DNA of 64,000 nt, from positions 496,001-560,000 of the forward strand of contig OZ247429.1 in NCBI GenBank assembly GCA_965232825.1, in the 5' to 3' direction. Both the position numbers and the translations under genes were made by a program. The stretch is from Bin127 sp965232825. GTDB lineage: Bacteria; Chloroflexota; Dehalococcoidia; Lucifugimonadales; Lucifugimonadaceae. Every line of letters starts with the position of its first letter. Position 1 is the first letter of the stretch. The notes under the pieces were generated by a model. It saw only the letters and a list, made by a program, of their open reading frames with translations. It had not been told where the DNA came from and made no database searches. Below are positions 1 to 8,007 of the stretch, one piece after another.

Positions 1-263
1 GCGCGATCACGCAGGCATCGGCCTCGATCATGGGCGAGACCGTAGAGGGCAAGCGTAGTTCGGAGGTCATCGACATCGCTTCCAATATTCGGTTGATGCT
101 AACCAGAGGTGAACTACCGGAATCGATTGACGAGGATTCCCTTGGCGATGCCGTCGCATTGCGTGATGTCTCACGATTTCCGGTTCGAATCAAGTGTGCG
201 TTGCTGGCGTGGGCAACGTTGGAAGACGCGATCCAGAGTTATAACGCGTCGAAGTTGGGCTAA
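1..263 (+). CDS. sufU: SufU/NifU-like Fe-S assembly scaffold, C-terminal part
   Basis: The reading frame is open from base 3 to the stop at 261-263, so this is the last 87 codons of a gene starting before the window. The visible part has SufU hallmarks: a Gln-Ala-Ser-Ala-Ser-Ile-Met-Gly helix, a GELPESID stretch, then ALRDVSRFPVRIKCALLAW near the end. The Cys of IKCALLAW matches the third zinc/Fe-S ligand of SufU; the first two Cys would lie upstream. SufU carries sulfur from the SufS desulfurase to the SufBCD complex in the cytoplasm. The suf genes would be expected to the left of the window. The 3' end overlaps by four bases the convergent end of the next gene. Confidence 0.9.
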   Translation, partial: AITQASASIMGETVEGKRSSEVIDIASNIRLMLTRGELPESIDEDSLGDAVALRDVSRFPVRIKCALLAWATLEDAIQSYNASKLG

Positions 264-2263
264 CCGCGCACGCGATCACCGAGCCACATGCGGGCAAGCC
301 AGAAAGAATCGGCCCGGAATGTGTTCGGCGCGACGTTGTTCAAGTGTGACCACCACAACCAGTGGTAAACGTTTGCAGCAGCGCGGAACAGGTGCGCTCC
401 TCGGAATATCTCGCGTTGGACTTCTAACAGCAACTCGCGTCTTGTCGCCGGGTTGTTCTCGGTGGCCTGTCGCTCGATCAACGCGTCTAGTTCGGGCGAG
501 GAGTAGCCCGTAGTGTTTCGCAGTGAACCGGAGTGATGAATGGCAAAGAGCATCGAAGTGACGCTTGACTGCGGCGGTGGTGCACCGACATAGATGTCGT
601 AGTCGCGATCCAGCCATACCTCTTCACCGAATTGCCTGGTTGAGACAGGTTCCACCGCAACTGTAATTCCGAGTGATTGGACCGCGGAAGCGAGGGATTC
701 TGCCGTTTCGATGTAGTCGTCGCCGAACTGACCGACGCGGATGGTGAAATCGATCCCGCGCGGTAGACTGATACCCTCCATTAGCTCCAACACCATTTTT
801 CTGTCATTGAAACGTGAATCGATTTCCTCGGTGGGTAACAGCCAGCGGGGGTCATTCAACGGCAGACCTGAACTGATGAATGATTGACCATCGTGCACAG
901 TGTCGATCAGCGCATTTGGATCCCATGAATAAAGAATCGCGTTTCGCAAGAAGTGGTGAACCAGGTAACCGCGTCTGGTGTTGAACGCAACTTCGATGCC
1001 GGCGGAAGCGTCATGGCTCCGTGTCCAACGCAACTCAGGGAAGCGTTCGACCGCATCGGCGAGATCGTTTAACGCTGGTTGGATGAGGTCTATTTGACCA
1101 GTGCGTAGGGATGTTGTTCGAGATGCTGCGTCTTCGATGACGGCGACGACGATGCCATCAAGCAAAGGTAGTTCGGGGATGAAATAATCTTCGTTGGCCT
1201 CGAACCGCATCGCACCAGGCTCGAAGACGGTCTGGACCCAAGGTCCGCTCCCAATCGTCGGACCTTCGATGAGGTCGCCATTCAAATTGACTGCTTCAGG
1301 CGAAACAATCGCCATTCTCGCATCGGCGAGTTTGTCGAATATCTCCGCATCCGGCAGTGTTAACTCGATCTCAACTGTGTGGTCGCTGATCGCCCGGACT
1401 TCGGCGACTGTGTTTACCAGTGGCGAGTTAGCGAATGTGGGGTCGGTTAGGCGGTTGATGCTAAACGCGACATCCGTAGCGGTTAGGTCTCTGCCGAGAC
1501 CTGGGTTTGTATCCTGCCAAGCGACATTAGGTCGTAGCTTGATGGAGAGCGTGGTGTCGTCCGCAAACTTCCAACTCTCGCATAGATCGCAGACGATTTC
1601 GTATGCCGAAGTTGAGGCGTTCGGATCGTAGCGGCCAGCAAGAGCGTCAGTACCGCTATTTGATTCACCAGGTGCAATCCATCGATATCGGAAAACGCGG
1701 GAGTACGCGATGCCGGGGCCCCACGCCGCGAGGACCGGGGAGACCGATTTATGGATGTCTTGGTGTGGAGGGGACTGCGGGACGGCGACCTTGATTTCGC
1801 CTCCGCGTTGACCGCTGACAGGGGCGGGTTTGACGAGTTTGGGACCGATTACCTTTGGTGTTGCGGTGACTTTGGGCGTGACAGGCGGCGTTGAAATGGC
1901 AGGGATGGGTGTTGGCGGTTCGGGCGTAGCGGTTGCTGTTGGCGTTATTGGTGTAGCCGTAGGTTCGGGAGTGGGTGTTGGGTCGGTTGAGGTCGTTGTC
2001 GGCGGTTGAGACTCTGGTGTGACGGTGGGTGCGGCGACGGTTGCGGTTGGTTGGACCGGTTTGGGCGTATTTGTGGGTTCAGGTTTGGATGTGGCCGTCG
2101 GTGTTGCGATTTCTTCAACTGCCGTTGGAGTTGAGGTTGGTATTGATGTCGCGGTCGGCACGTTAGTGGCCACTGGTGTGGGTTCGGTTTCGCTACAACC
2201 GAGTACGAGTACCAAAATACAAGTTGACGTGACAATCGCGGCGCGCACGAAGGATCGGGACAT
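260..2263 (-). CDS. ABC transporter family-5 (peptide/nickel type) substrate-binding lipoprotein
   Basis: Predicted exported lipoprotein of 667 residues. The first ~23 residues form a signal peptide ending in a lipobox (LVLVLGC). A very long Thr/Pro-rich spacer follows to about residue 150, then a family-5 solute-binding domain (SBP_bac_5) that runs to the C-terminus, with a YDPNAS loop, GSGPWV and NTRRG motifs. I chose ATG at 2263: the upstream epimerase gene stops there in a TGATG overlap, and an earlier in-frame start would place eight residues ahead of MSRSF. The low-complexity linker probably spans the cell envelope. No permease or ATPase genes are adjacent, so the substrate is unknown; peptides are only the family default. 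Confidence 0.85.
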   Translation of the reverse strand: MSRSFVRAAIVTSTCILVLVLGCSETEPTPVATNVPTATSIPTSTPTAVEEIATPTATSKPEPTNTPKPVQPTATVAAPTVTPESQPPTTTSTDPTPTPEPTATPITPTATATPEPPTPIPAISTPPVTPKVTATPKVIGPKLVKPAPVSGQRGGEIKVAVPQSPPHQDIHKSVSPVLAAWGPGIAYSRVFRYRWIAPGESNSGTDALAGRYDPNASTSAYEIVCDLCESWKFADDTTLSIKLRPNVAWQDTNPGLGRDLTATDVAFSINRLTDPTFANSPLVNTVAEVRAISDHTVEIELTLPDAEIFDKLADARMAIVSPEAVNLNGDLIEGPTIGSGPWVQTVFEPGAMRFEANEDYFIPELPLLDGIVVAVIEDAASRTTSLRTGQIDLIQPALNDLADAVERFPELRWTRSHDASAGIEVAFNTRRGYLVHHFLRNAILYSWDPNALIDTVHDGQSFISSGLPLNDPRWLLPTEEIDSRFNDRKMVLELMEGISLPRGIDFTIRVGQFGDDYIETAESLASAVQSLGITVAVEPVSTRQFGEEVWLDRDYDIYVGAPPPQSSVTSMLFAIHHSGSLRNTTGYSSPELDALIERQATENNPATRRELLLEVQREIFRGAHLFRAAANVYHWLWWSHLNNVAPNTFRADSFWLARMWLGDRVRG

Positions 2264-3231
2264 CAAGAAGTCGCCTGCCTGAACCAATCGACGGTTTGCC
2301 AGATGCCGTCTTGGAATGAAGTTTTGGCTTGCCAGCCGAGGTCGTTTTTGGCTGCGGTGACGTCGAGCCAGATTTTCGGAATATCGCCGGCTCTGGGCGG
2401 TCCGTGTTCCGCCAGTTTGGCGGTCGGGATCAGTTCGGAAAGGACATCGTGTATCTCGTTAACGGATACGCCATAACCGCTGCCGATGTTGTACGGGTCA
2501 GTCAAGTCGGAGTCGGCGAGGGCGAGGACGCCTTCAACGAAGTCGTCGATATAGATGTAGTCGCGTTCGTCGTTGCCGTCGCCGAAGATAGTTATTTGCC
2601 GGCCTTCGAGCATTGCTTTGGTGAAGATGGCGATTACACCGGCTTCACCGTGAGGGTTTTGGCGTGGGCCGTAGACGTTGGCGGGTCGAACGATGGTGTA
2701 GTTCAGGTCATAGAGGTGGCCGTAGGCGCGGAGGTAGTTTTCCATGGCGAGTTTGGAGACGCCGTATGGTGATAACGGTTTGGCCGCGATCGATTCTCCA
2801 GCGGGGAGGGCAGAAGGATCGAGGTCGCCGTAGATTGCACCACCGGTGGAGAACAATATGAAACGGGGTCGATGGGGGAGATGTCTGATGGGTTCTAGGA
2901 GATTTAAGGTGCCGTTGACGTTGATGTTGACGTCGGTCAAGGGTTCTCGCGCCGAGATTGCGACTGAGGTTTGGGCTGCTAGGTGGTAGATCGATTTGGG
3001 ATTGAGGTCTCTGATGAGGTCGTGGATGTCGGGATCGCAGATGTCTTGGTTGATAAGGGTGGCGTCGGGATGGAGGTATTGGGTGTTTGAGGTTGACAGG
3101 TTGTCGATAACGGTGACGCTTTCGCCGCGGTCGATAAGGGCGTCGACGAGGTGGGTGCCGATGAACCCTGCTCCGCCGGTCACCAGAACGGTTTCGGGCG
3201 CGGGTTGTTGTGGCATTTTGGATTCGCTCAT
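2263..3231 (-). CDS. NAD-dependent epimerase/dehydratase (UDP-glucose 4-epimerase-like)
   Basis: Extended short-chain dehydrogenase of 322 residues. A Rossmann glycine motif GGAGFIGTHLV sits near residues 18-28, and the catalytic Ser/Tyr/Lys includes SPYGVSKLAMENY (the YxxxK element) near 150. The NVYGPRQNPHGEAG segment and the FGDGNDERDYIYIDD segment are typical of nucleotide-sugar epimerases of the GalE/WbpP type. It likely interconverts UDP-hexoses for envelope polysaccharide. No Shine-Dalgarno is seen before ATG 3231; MPQQP at 3216 is an alternative start. The stop overlaps the start of the lipoprotein gene by one base, so the two are probably translated from one message. Exact sugar specificity cannot be read. 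Confidence 0.85.
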   Translation of the reverse strand: MSESKMPQQPAPETVLVTGGAGFIGTHLVDALIDRGESVTVIDNLSTSNTQYLHPDATLINQDICDPDIHDLIRDLNPKSIYHLAAQTSVAISAREPLTDVNINVNGTLNLLEPIRHLPHRPRFILFSTGGAIYGDLDPSALPAGESIAAKPLSPYGVSKLAMENYLRAYGHLYDLNYTIVRPANVYGPRQNPHGEAGVIAIFTKAMLEGRQITIFGDGNDERDYIYIDDFVEGVLALADSDLTDPYNIGSGYGVSVNEIHDVLSELIPTAKLAEHGPPRAGDIPKIWLDVTAAKNDLGWQAKTSFQDGIWQTVDWFRQATS

Positions 3232-3418
3232 AAGGGAAGGACGAGGTCGTCGGTTGTCTGTTAGCTAAACGGAAGTTTTGAGTTAGTGGTTTCAGGAGGT
3301 TTGACCTTCAATTATGCGTTAGTGGAGTGGTTAGATTTTGGGCACGTACGGGCAGGTTGATGCGAAGAGGATAGAATTGGCAGGCGTTAACTGGTGAACG
3401 AACTTGGAGATCGGATCG

Positions 3419-4306
3419 ATGCCCGACATTAGATTGATTGCTTCCCGACATTCGGCTTTTTACAGTCCCTTGATCTCGATGATCGCCGGCGGTTTCCTAG
3501 AGAAGGAAGGCCTTTCGGCGACATATGCACCGGCGGCCGCGGGTCAGAACTCGGTGATTGAGGTCGCCGAGGGCAGGGCGGATGTTGGGCAATCGGCGGT
3601 ATCGGGGAGTTGGAGCGCACTTGATGCAGGTGAGAAACCGCCCGTAGCTCATTTCGCTCAGATCAATGCGTTTGATGGGTTCATCGTCGCGGCACGTGAG
3701 CCGGATGCGGATTTCCGGTGGGAGAAGCTACTCGATGCGAAGTTCTTGTATGTGCATGGTGGCCAACCGGAGGCGATGTTGCGGTATGGGTTGCATCGGG
3801 TCGGGATTGACCTTTCGGACATCGAGGGCATCGAGTCGTCTGGTGGTGACGAGATGATGGAGCAGTGGCGCAATGGCGAGGGTGACTATTTCCACGAGCA
3901 GGGCGCGTTTCCGCAGCAGTTGGAGCATGATGGGACGGGACACATCGTTGGTTCGATTGGGGAGATTGTGGGACCGACGGCTTTTAGCAGCTTGATTGGT
4001 CGATGGAATTGGATTGGGTCGGACGAGTCGAAGGCGGTAGCGAGGGCGTATCGGGCATCACGCGAGTGGGTGAACACGGCGGACCCGATGGAGGTTGCTG
4101 AGGCTGAGGAGCCGTTCTTCCCGGGGATGGCGGTAGAGGCGACTGCGGCTGCGGTGGGTTACTACCAGAAGTTGGGAAACTGGGACGGGGACATTTCGAT
4201 ACCGACTGATCTATATGAGTCGGCCCTGGACGTGTTCGAGCACTCGGGGATGGTGGGTTCACGGCATTCGTATACGGATGTTGTTGTGGGGCCTCCGGGG
4301 ATGTGA
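3419..4306 (+). CDS. NMT1/THI5-like substrate-binding-fold protein
   Basis: A 295-residue protein related to the periplasmic-binding family NMT1/THI5 (nitrate, taurine and thiamine-precursor binding proteins). The N-terminal pattern is typical: ASRHSAFYSPLISMIAGGFLE, then AEGRADVGQSAVS. Start ATG 3419 is supported by GGAG at 3406-3409, ten bases upstream; a TTG five codons earlier would put that Shine-Dalgarno inside the gene. Unusually it has no signal peptide or lipobox, so it may act in the cytoplasm, as a sensor or an enzyme-like relative, rather than as a transporter component. No ABC permease or ATPase is adjacent. Ligand unknown. Confidence 0.75.
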   Translation: MPDIRLIASRHSAFYSPLISMIAGGFLEKEGLSATYAPAAAGQNSVIEVAEGRADVGQSAVSGSWSALDAGEKPPVAHFAQINAFDGFIVAAREPDADFRWEKLLDAKFLYVHGGQPEAMLRYGLHRVGIDLSDIEGIESSGGDEMMEQWRNGEGDYFHEQGAFPQQLEHDGTGHIVGSIGEIVGPTAFSSLIGRWNWIGSDESKAVARAYRASREWVNTADPMEVAEAEEPFFPGMAVEATAAAVGYYQKLGNWDGDISIPTDLYESALDVFEHSGMVGSRHSYTDVVVGPPGM

Positions 4307-4427
4307 TTGTTAGAACTAGGATGCGAAGGATTTGGGAGGATTTTAAGGATTATTGTTTTTTGGGCGCGTTTAATTGAAGGTGGGGGTGTGCCTCCTTTGT
4401 GTTTCCGCTTGGGCGGGGTTGGTTATG

Positions 4428-4466
4428 GTTCCTTTTCAGAGAAAGGGAACGGGTTTTGGTTTTTGA
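4428..4466 (+). terminator. Possible intrinsic terminator
   Basis: A ten-pair hairpin (4428-4437 with 4441-4450, one G-U pair, AGA loop) is followed by a T-rich tract at 4454-4465. It lies 120 bases after the stop of the binding-protein gene and is in the right orientation to end its transcript. The T tract is interrupted by G, so this is moderate evidence only. Confidence 0.35.
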
Positions 4467-4499
4467 GCTTGCTTCGAGTTTCGAAGTGTTGCTCGGTAG

Positions 4500-5036
4500 G
4501 ACATCGCCGCTTTGCTGCGAGATGTTGGACTGCCGACTTCCCTCTTCCGGTCACTGCCCGCGTCGCCAGACCGCGGGCCCTCTCGGCGACCAATCTGTTG
4601 AGTCGCGTCGCCGATCATCGGGTAGTTTTGCACATCCTCGTGCCGTAGCCGCGGCCCCGCAGCGAATGGGGCCCGACGTCTGCCGAATCCACGACCGTTT
4701 ATCTGGCCCTTGGCAGGCGTCCCCCTTCGCTTTGCGAAGGGGGGAGGGTTGTGCCTGCTGGCTCGTGCTGCCGGGGGTGCATTAGTCCCCGGCGACCAGA
4801 ACTTGTTACTTCGATCGCTTCGAACGGAACCTCTGGACCTTGCGCCCGTCTCAAGATTGGGCGAGGGGCGTCGCTGCTGGTCGTTTCTGCGCGCGGACGG
4901 GTCCGGGTTACCTTCGCAGGAACCTGTGTACCCGTTTTTTGTTCCTTGCGTTTCCACGATCTGACGCTTTGTCCCTTCGGTCTTTTGGCTAGATTGGTGT
5001 CCGCACTCGTCAGGGCGGCGATGTCTTTTGAATTCA
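4500..5036 (-). ncRNA. Candidate large structured RNA or repeat element, unknown family
   Basis: This part of a ~1 kb gene desert shows RNA-like organisation. Perfect 11-base arms at 5015-5025 and 4500-4510 would pair the two ends. Between them are hairpins at 4556-4562/4572-4578 (7 pairs), 4653-4658/4668-4673, 4721-4730/4734-4743 (10 pairs, 3-nt loop), 4770-4776/4787-4793 and 4810-4814/4820-4824. A consensus promoter at 5043-5070 on the minus strand would start transcription about ten bases before the first arm. Several frames are open through the segment on both strands, but the translations are basic, low-complexity and resemble no family. I looked for RNase P and tmRNA conserved cores and did not find them. 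It could instead be a dispersed intergenic repeat unit. Confidence 0.4.
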
Positions 5037-5042
5037 CTTTTA

Positions 5043-5070
5043 ATAATACTACGTATGTATCGGTTGTCAA
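5043..5070 (-). promoter_or_regulatory. Consensus sigma-70-type promoter
   Basis: On the minus strand: -35 TTGACA (5070-5065), 16-base spacer, -10 TATTAT (5048-5043), in a locally AT-rich stretch inside a GC-rich region. The predicted start is near 5036, just ahead of the 11-base arm that closes the putative structured RNA. Confidence 0.5.
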
Positions 5071-5078
5071 GTGGGTGT

Positions 5079-5180
5079 TTGAACTGTGATTTGAATGATT
5101 GGGAAAGATTTGAAGGATGGGTGTTGTGGGAGGGCTGAGGTGTTTGAACCGCGGATTGCGCGGGTTTTCGCGGATGGGGT
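5079..5180. repeat. Degenerate TTGAAC...GGATT-type intergenic repeats
   Basis: Two degenerate copies of a purine-rich repeat with a TTTGAAC start and repeated GGATT/GCGG units lie at 5079-5119 and 5141-5180. A similar stretch is at 4311-4347, and a reverse-complement relative is at 50461-50482. They resemble the short dispersed repeats common between genes in Chloroflexota and some other phyla. They carry no credible ORF. Confidence 0.4.
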
Positions 5181-5261
5181 TTGATGGGTTGTTGTTTTTT
5201 GGGGGTGTTGCGTTGATGTCGGGGCTGGGTGTTTGGGTGTGGCGTGGGTTGTTCGGCGATG

Positions 5262-5317
5262 GGGTGTTGAGATTCCTCGCCGCGCTCGGAATAACGTGGA
5301 TCGCGATTGGAATGACG
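5262..5317. repeat. CATTCCGAGCG-type dispersed repeat
   Basis: Read on the minus strand, this stretch has the familiar layout CGTCATTCC...ATTCCGAGCG...GAGGAATCTC, a dispersed intergenic repeat seen in many bacterial genomes. A degenerate relative occurs at 50446-50470. Confidence 0.5.
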
Positions 5318-5335
5318 CAATCCAGGATTGGAAAT

Positions 5336-5592
5336 TCAGCGATATGCTTGGTCGCGGCGGGTTGCTTTGAGTATTAGCACTTGAAAACGTCGTCTTGGAT
5401 ATCACAGATGAGGCGATAATCTCCTACGCGGTAACGCCACCAACCGTGGAGCGATCCGGATAGCGGCGTACCTAGTTGCCTTGGGTTGTCTGAATTCGCG
5501 ACTCGGTGGCGCATGTAGTCGACGATTCGTTGTGCCCCGGTCTTGCGGAGTTCGGATCTGGCGGATCTGGTGTACTCAATCGTCCAAGGCAA
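5336..5592 (-). pseudogene. RelE/ParE-family toxin, frameshifted near the C-terminus
   Basis: The intact frame (5592-5374) encodes a RelE/ParE-type mRNA-interferase fold: MPWTIEYTRSARSELRK, then SGSLHGWWRYRVGDYRLICDI. It stops early after DDVFKC. Adding one base near 5380 restores VFKVLILKATRRDQAYR and a natural stop at 5336-5338, which matches the usual RelE tail. The lost tail carries the Arg/Tyr-rich end that contributes to catalysis in RelE, so the toxin as written is probably inactive. The start overlaps the antitoxin gene by 17 bases, the normal arrangement. The defect may be a true mutation or a one-base sequencing/assembly error. Confidence 0.75.
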
Positions 5593-5803
5593 GGTCTCGC
5601 CTTATTTCCTCTTCGGAGAAGACTTCTTCCTCGCCTTTGCGGACGCGCTCTGAGATTTCTGCGGCGAGGTAGTAGTCATCGATGTCATCGATGCTTCGTT
5701 CGATCATCTCGCGGATGTAGAAGGCTTTCGTGCGGCGCGTCTTTGATGCGAGGTTGTCGAGTCGACGCTCGGTTTCGGGGTGCAGTCGAATGGAGGTAGG
5801 CAT
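5576..5803 (-). CDS. Ribbon-helix-helix antitoxin (RelB/CopG type)
   Basis: A 75-residue protein whose N-terminus PTSIRLHPETERRLDNLA is a CopG/RelB-type ribbon-helix-helix DNA-binding strand plus helix, followed by RRTKAFYIREMIE. The acidic C-terminal half (KGEEEVFSEEEIRRDLALDD) is the expected toxin-wrapping segment. ATG 5803 is preferred because the family starts at this strand; an in-frame ATG twelve codons earlier adds an unrelated extension. It is the first gene of the pair, would repress its own promoter by family precedent, and overlaps the frameshifted RelE-like toxin gene. Confidence 0.85.
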   Translation of the reverse strand: MPTSIRLHPETERRLDNLASKTRRTKAFYIREMIERSIDDIDDYYLAAEISERVRKGEEEVFSEEEIRRDLALDD

Positions 5804-5883
5804 TTCGCGCTCTGTATTCTGGACGATGCGTGTATTCACTGTGTCGCAATCGCTTGATACTGGAATGTTGACGGAGACTCGAT

Positions 5884-5904
5884 GGGCAGATTTGAAACCT
5901 GCCC
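5884..5904. repeat. GGGCAG-TTT-palindrome repeat, degenerate copy
   Basis: GGGCAG and CCTGCCC arms around TTTGAAA form an imperfect palindrome, followed by TTACG. It is related to the perfect palindrome at 16672-16700 and the copy at 47142-47164. It abuts the 3' end of the hydroxyacid dehydrogenase gene. Confidence 0.55.
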
Positions 5905-6903
5905 TTACGTTTGGGAGAGTTCTTGGATGATGTTGATGAGGGGTTGGTTGCGGGAGAGGTTGTCTAGGTTTTTGGCGGTTGTTTGGGCTCTTCGAGATGC
6001 GGTACCGTTGGTTGCGCCGGAGTGGTGGGGGACCATGATGATGTTGTCTAGTTCCCAGAAGGGGTGGGCGGATGGTCTGGGCGCGTCGGTGGGGGATTCG
6101 GGGTATTGGTACCAGGTGTCGATGGCGGCGCCGGCGATGGTTCGGTTTTTGAGGGCGTTGTAGAGGGCGGTTTCGTCGATGATGTGTCCGCGTGCGGGGT
6201 TGATGATGTATGCGGTTGGTTTCATCAACGAGAGTTCGTGTGCGCCGATGAGTCCGTGGGTTGCGGGGACAAGGGGAGTGGAGATGAGGACGAAATCGGC
6301 TTCTGAAAGGACGCGTTCGCGGGCGTGTTTACCACCGCCGATGTAGTTTGCGCCGTATAGTTCACCTTCGGCTGTGTCGGCTCTTCCGGCGGCGATGACG
6401 GGCATTTCGTAGGCTTGGGCGAGTCTGGCGACGCGGCGTCCGATGGCACCGAATCCGATGATGCCGAAGGTACGGCCCATGAGTTCGCGGTAGGAGCCGT
6501 GTCGGCCGGGCCACATCTCCCATGATCCGGCGCGGAATGTGCGTTCAGACTTGAAAAGTTCGTGGTCGAGGGCTACGGCTACTGCCATGACCCACTCGGC
6601 GATGGGTGCTTCGTGGTGGTAGGCGTTGGCTACGATGCAGCCTTCAGGGACGGCTTCGGGGTCGATGCGGTCGTATCCGGCGGCTGGGATGAGAATGGCT
6701 TTGAGGGAGTCGGCGGCTGCGCCCATTTCGGTTGTAAAGTCGGTTCCGATGAATACGTGGGCGCCGCGGAGGGATTCGGGTGAGGGTTTGTTGTCGATGA
6801 ATTCGGTGTAGATCCATTCGACGGGCTCGGTTACGGGGAAGGGTGAGACGTTGGGGTCCGCGTTGGGTCGGCGGTTTGTTATTACGCGGAGTTTGGAGGG
6901 CAT
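5905..6903 (-). CDS. D-isomer-specific 2-hydroxyacid dehydrogenase
   Basis: A 332-residue NAD(P)-dependent dehydrogenase of the D-2-hydroxyacid family. It has the catalytic-domain entry AAGYDRIDPEAVPEG, the Rossmann motif GRTFGIIGFGAIGRRVARLA near 142-161, the Arg-bearing segment INPARGHIIDE near 235, the Glu-bearing region after it, and PHHSGATNG containing the catalytic His near 294. It reduces 2-oxoacids or oxidises D-2-hydroxyacids in the cytoplasm. Specificity (glyoxylate, phosphoglycerate or other) is not evident; the short C-terminus lacks an ACT domain, which argues against a typical SerA. It stands alone on the minus strand between repeats. Confidence 0.88.
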   Translation of the reverse strand: MPSKLRVITNRRPNADPNVSPFPVTEPVEWIYTEFIDNKPSPESLRGAHVFIGTDFTTEMGAAADSLKAILIPAAGYDRIDPEAVPEGCIVANAYHHEAPIAEWVMAVAVALDHELFKSERTFRAGSWEMWPGRHGSYRELMGRTFGIIGFGAIGRRVARLAQAYEMPVIAAGRADTAEGELYGANYIGGGKHARERVLSEADFVLISTPLVPATHGLIGAHELSLMKPTAYIINPARGHIIDETALYNALKNRTIAGAAIDTWYQYPESPTDAPRPSAHPFWELDNIIMVPHHSGATNGTASRRAQTTAKNLDNLSRNQPLINIIQELSQT

Positions 6904-7008
6904 TTGGTGGGGTGCGTTTGGATGTGGTTGGTTCGATTGGGAGAGGATTCTAGTTGACAGTTACTAGGTGGATGTTTACCGTGCCCCGTCCCTTTGTCCG
7001 CCCCGGTT

Positions 7009-7047
7009 GCCCTCACCCTAGCCCTCTCCCGCGGAGCGGGAGAGGGG
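7009..7047. repeat. CCCTCTCCCGC hairpin repeat (REP-like)
   Basis: CCCTCACCCTAG is followed by perfect 11-base arms at 7022-7032 and 7036-7046 with a GGA loop. This is a widely recurring intergenic hairpin sequence in bacteria. It could stall transcription, but no T tract follows on either strand. Confidence 0.6.
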
Positions 7048-7127
7048 ATAAATCGTTGGTTTGTTCGATTGGTAAAGCGTAATGGATGTGCGTGGTTTTG
7101 AGGGGGTTCTATTTACGGCCAACGAAA

Positions 7128-7190
7128 GGGCGACCACAAGGGTCGCCCCTACGGTTGTTCTTCGGACATTCCCAACTAGTGGGGGAATCC
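7128..7190. repeat. Dispersed hairpin repeats (GGGCGACC arms and TTCGGACATTCCC element)
   Basis: Eight-base arms GGGCGACC (7128-7135) and GGTCGCCC (7141-7148) form a short hairpin. Directly after it, 7161-7190 is a second element with the pattern TTCGG-CATTCCCAACTA-GGGGGAA-CCC, which recurs at 12153-12186. Both occupy the space downstream of the ABM gene and no ORF is evident. Confidence 0.5.
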
Positions 7191-7910
7191 CTAGAAGTCG
7201 GGTTGGCCGGAGGACCAGTTGAAGTTGTCGGGTGGCCAGACGTTTCGGCCTCGGCGAGCGCCCATGTTTCCGGCCATTGAGGCATCTCGGCGTTCTTCGT
7301 CGTACCAATCGGCTACAGTGTCGCGCCATTGTTTGATGTGGGGCGTTGCGACGTGGTAGTCGAATGCGGCGGCGTTCACGTAGACCTCGTAGAGGTATAG
7401 CTCAGTTGGGTCGTCGATGTTTTGGTAGACGTCGAAGCGTAGGCATCCGGGCTCTTCGTGGGTGGAGCCGATGCCGTCGAGTGTGACTGCGTCGATGAAG
7501 TCGTCCACCTTGTCGGCTTGGACGTATTGTGGCGCGTGGATGACGTGGAGTGTGCCGGATTGGAATGCGGGGTCGTCGACGGCGCCGGGGCGGTATGCGT
7601 CCCAGTCGGCGGGTCCGGCTGGATAGACGGATCGGCAGAATGAGACTTCGGGCGGCTCAGCGAACATGTCGGCGGATGCATCACGCCACTGGTGGAAGTG
7701 GTATGCCATCGTGTGGTACTGGAAAGCGGCTTCGTCTTCGTAGACCTCGCAGAAGGCGAACTTGGTGGGGTCTTCGTCGTCTTGGATGATGTCGAAGCGG
7801 TAGCAGTTGGGCTCGCCGAGAACGGAGCCTACGCCGTCGCCGATAGAGGCTTCGATGAAGTCATCGATGCGGTCATCTTTGACCTTTAGACGGACCATGA
7901 GGATGTACAT
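7191..7910 (-). CDS. Tandem antibiotic-biosynthesis-monooxygenase (ABM) domain protein
   Basis: A 239-residue protein built of two related ABM (dimeric ferredoxin-like) halves. Each half has the same order: VDDFI/IDDFI...GVGS or GIGS...EPxCxRFD, an aspartate-containing DDPT loop, Y/CEVY and a HxxxWRD end. The first spans about 1-95 and the second about 115-215. Start ATG 7910 has a strong AGGAG eight bases upstream; the longer open frame has no such site. ABM proteins include quinol monooxygenases, heme-degrading enzymes and LsrG-type isomerases, so the substrate is open. Two fused halves would act as an internal dimer. It appears monocistronic. Confidence 0.8.
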   Translation of the reverse strand: MYILMVRLKVKDDRIDDFIEASIGDGVGSVLGEPNCYRFDIIQDDEDPTKFAFCEVYEDEAAFQYHTMAYHFHQWRDASADMFAEPPEVSFCRSVYPAGPADWDAYRPGAVDDPAFQSGTLHVIHAPQYVQADKVDDFIDAVTLDGIGSTHEEPGCLRFDVYQNIDDPTELYLYEVYVNAAAFDYHVATPHIKQWRDTVADWYDEERRDASMAGNMGARRGRNVWPPDNFNWSSGQPDF

Positions 7911-8007
7911 TTGGATCTCCTGATTGTTGGGTGGGCTTTGATTGCCGTTATGGAGTATATCGCGGGGATCGCGTAGACCGAACCCCCACGAGTTCCGATA
8001 ACGACGA

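Noticed and set aside
4500..5036. Identification of the structured element as RNase P RNA or tmRNA
   Set aside because: The closing helix and size range invited this, but the conserved P RNA core (GAGGAAAGUCC and ACAGAAA-type motifs), the tmRNA 5' motif, an Ala-Leu-Ala-Ala tag and a T-arm are not visible on either strand.
4436..5320. Long minus-strand open frame of 294 codons, with others of 80-120 codons on both strands
   Set aside because: The translations are Arg/Pro/Ser-rich, low-complexity, match no family and run straight through hairpins and repeats. The openness of several frames at once reflects composition rather than coding.
7022..7046. Strong hairpin as an intrinsic terminator
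   Set aside because: The stem is perfect but no T tract follows on either strand, and the sequence is a common dispersed repeat.
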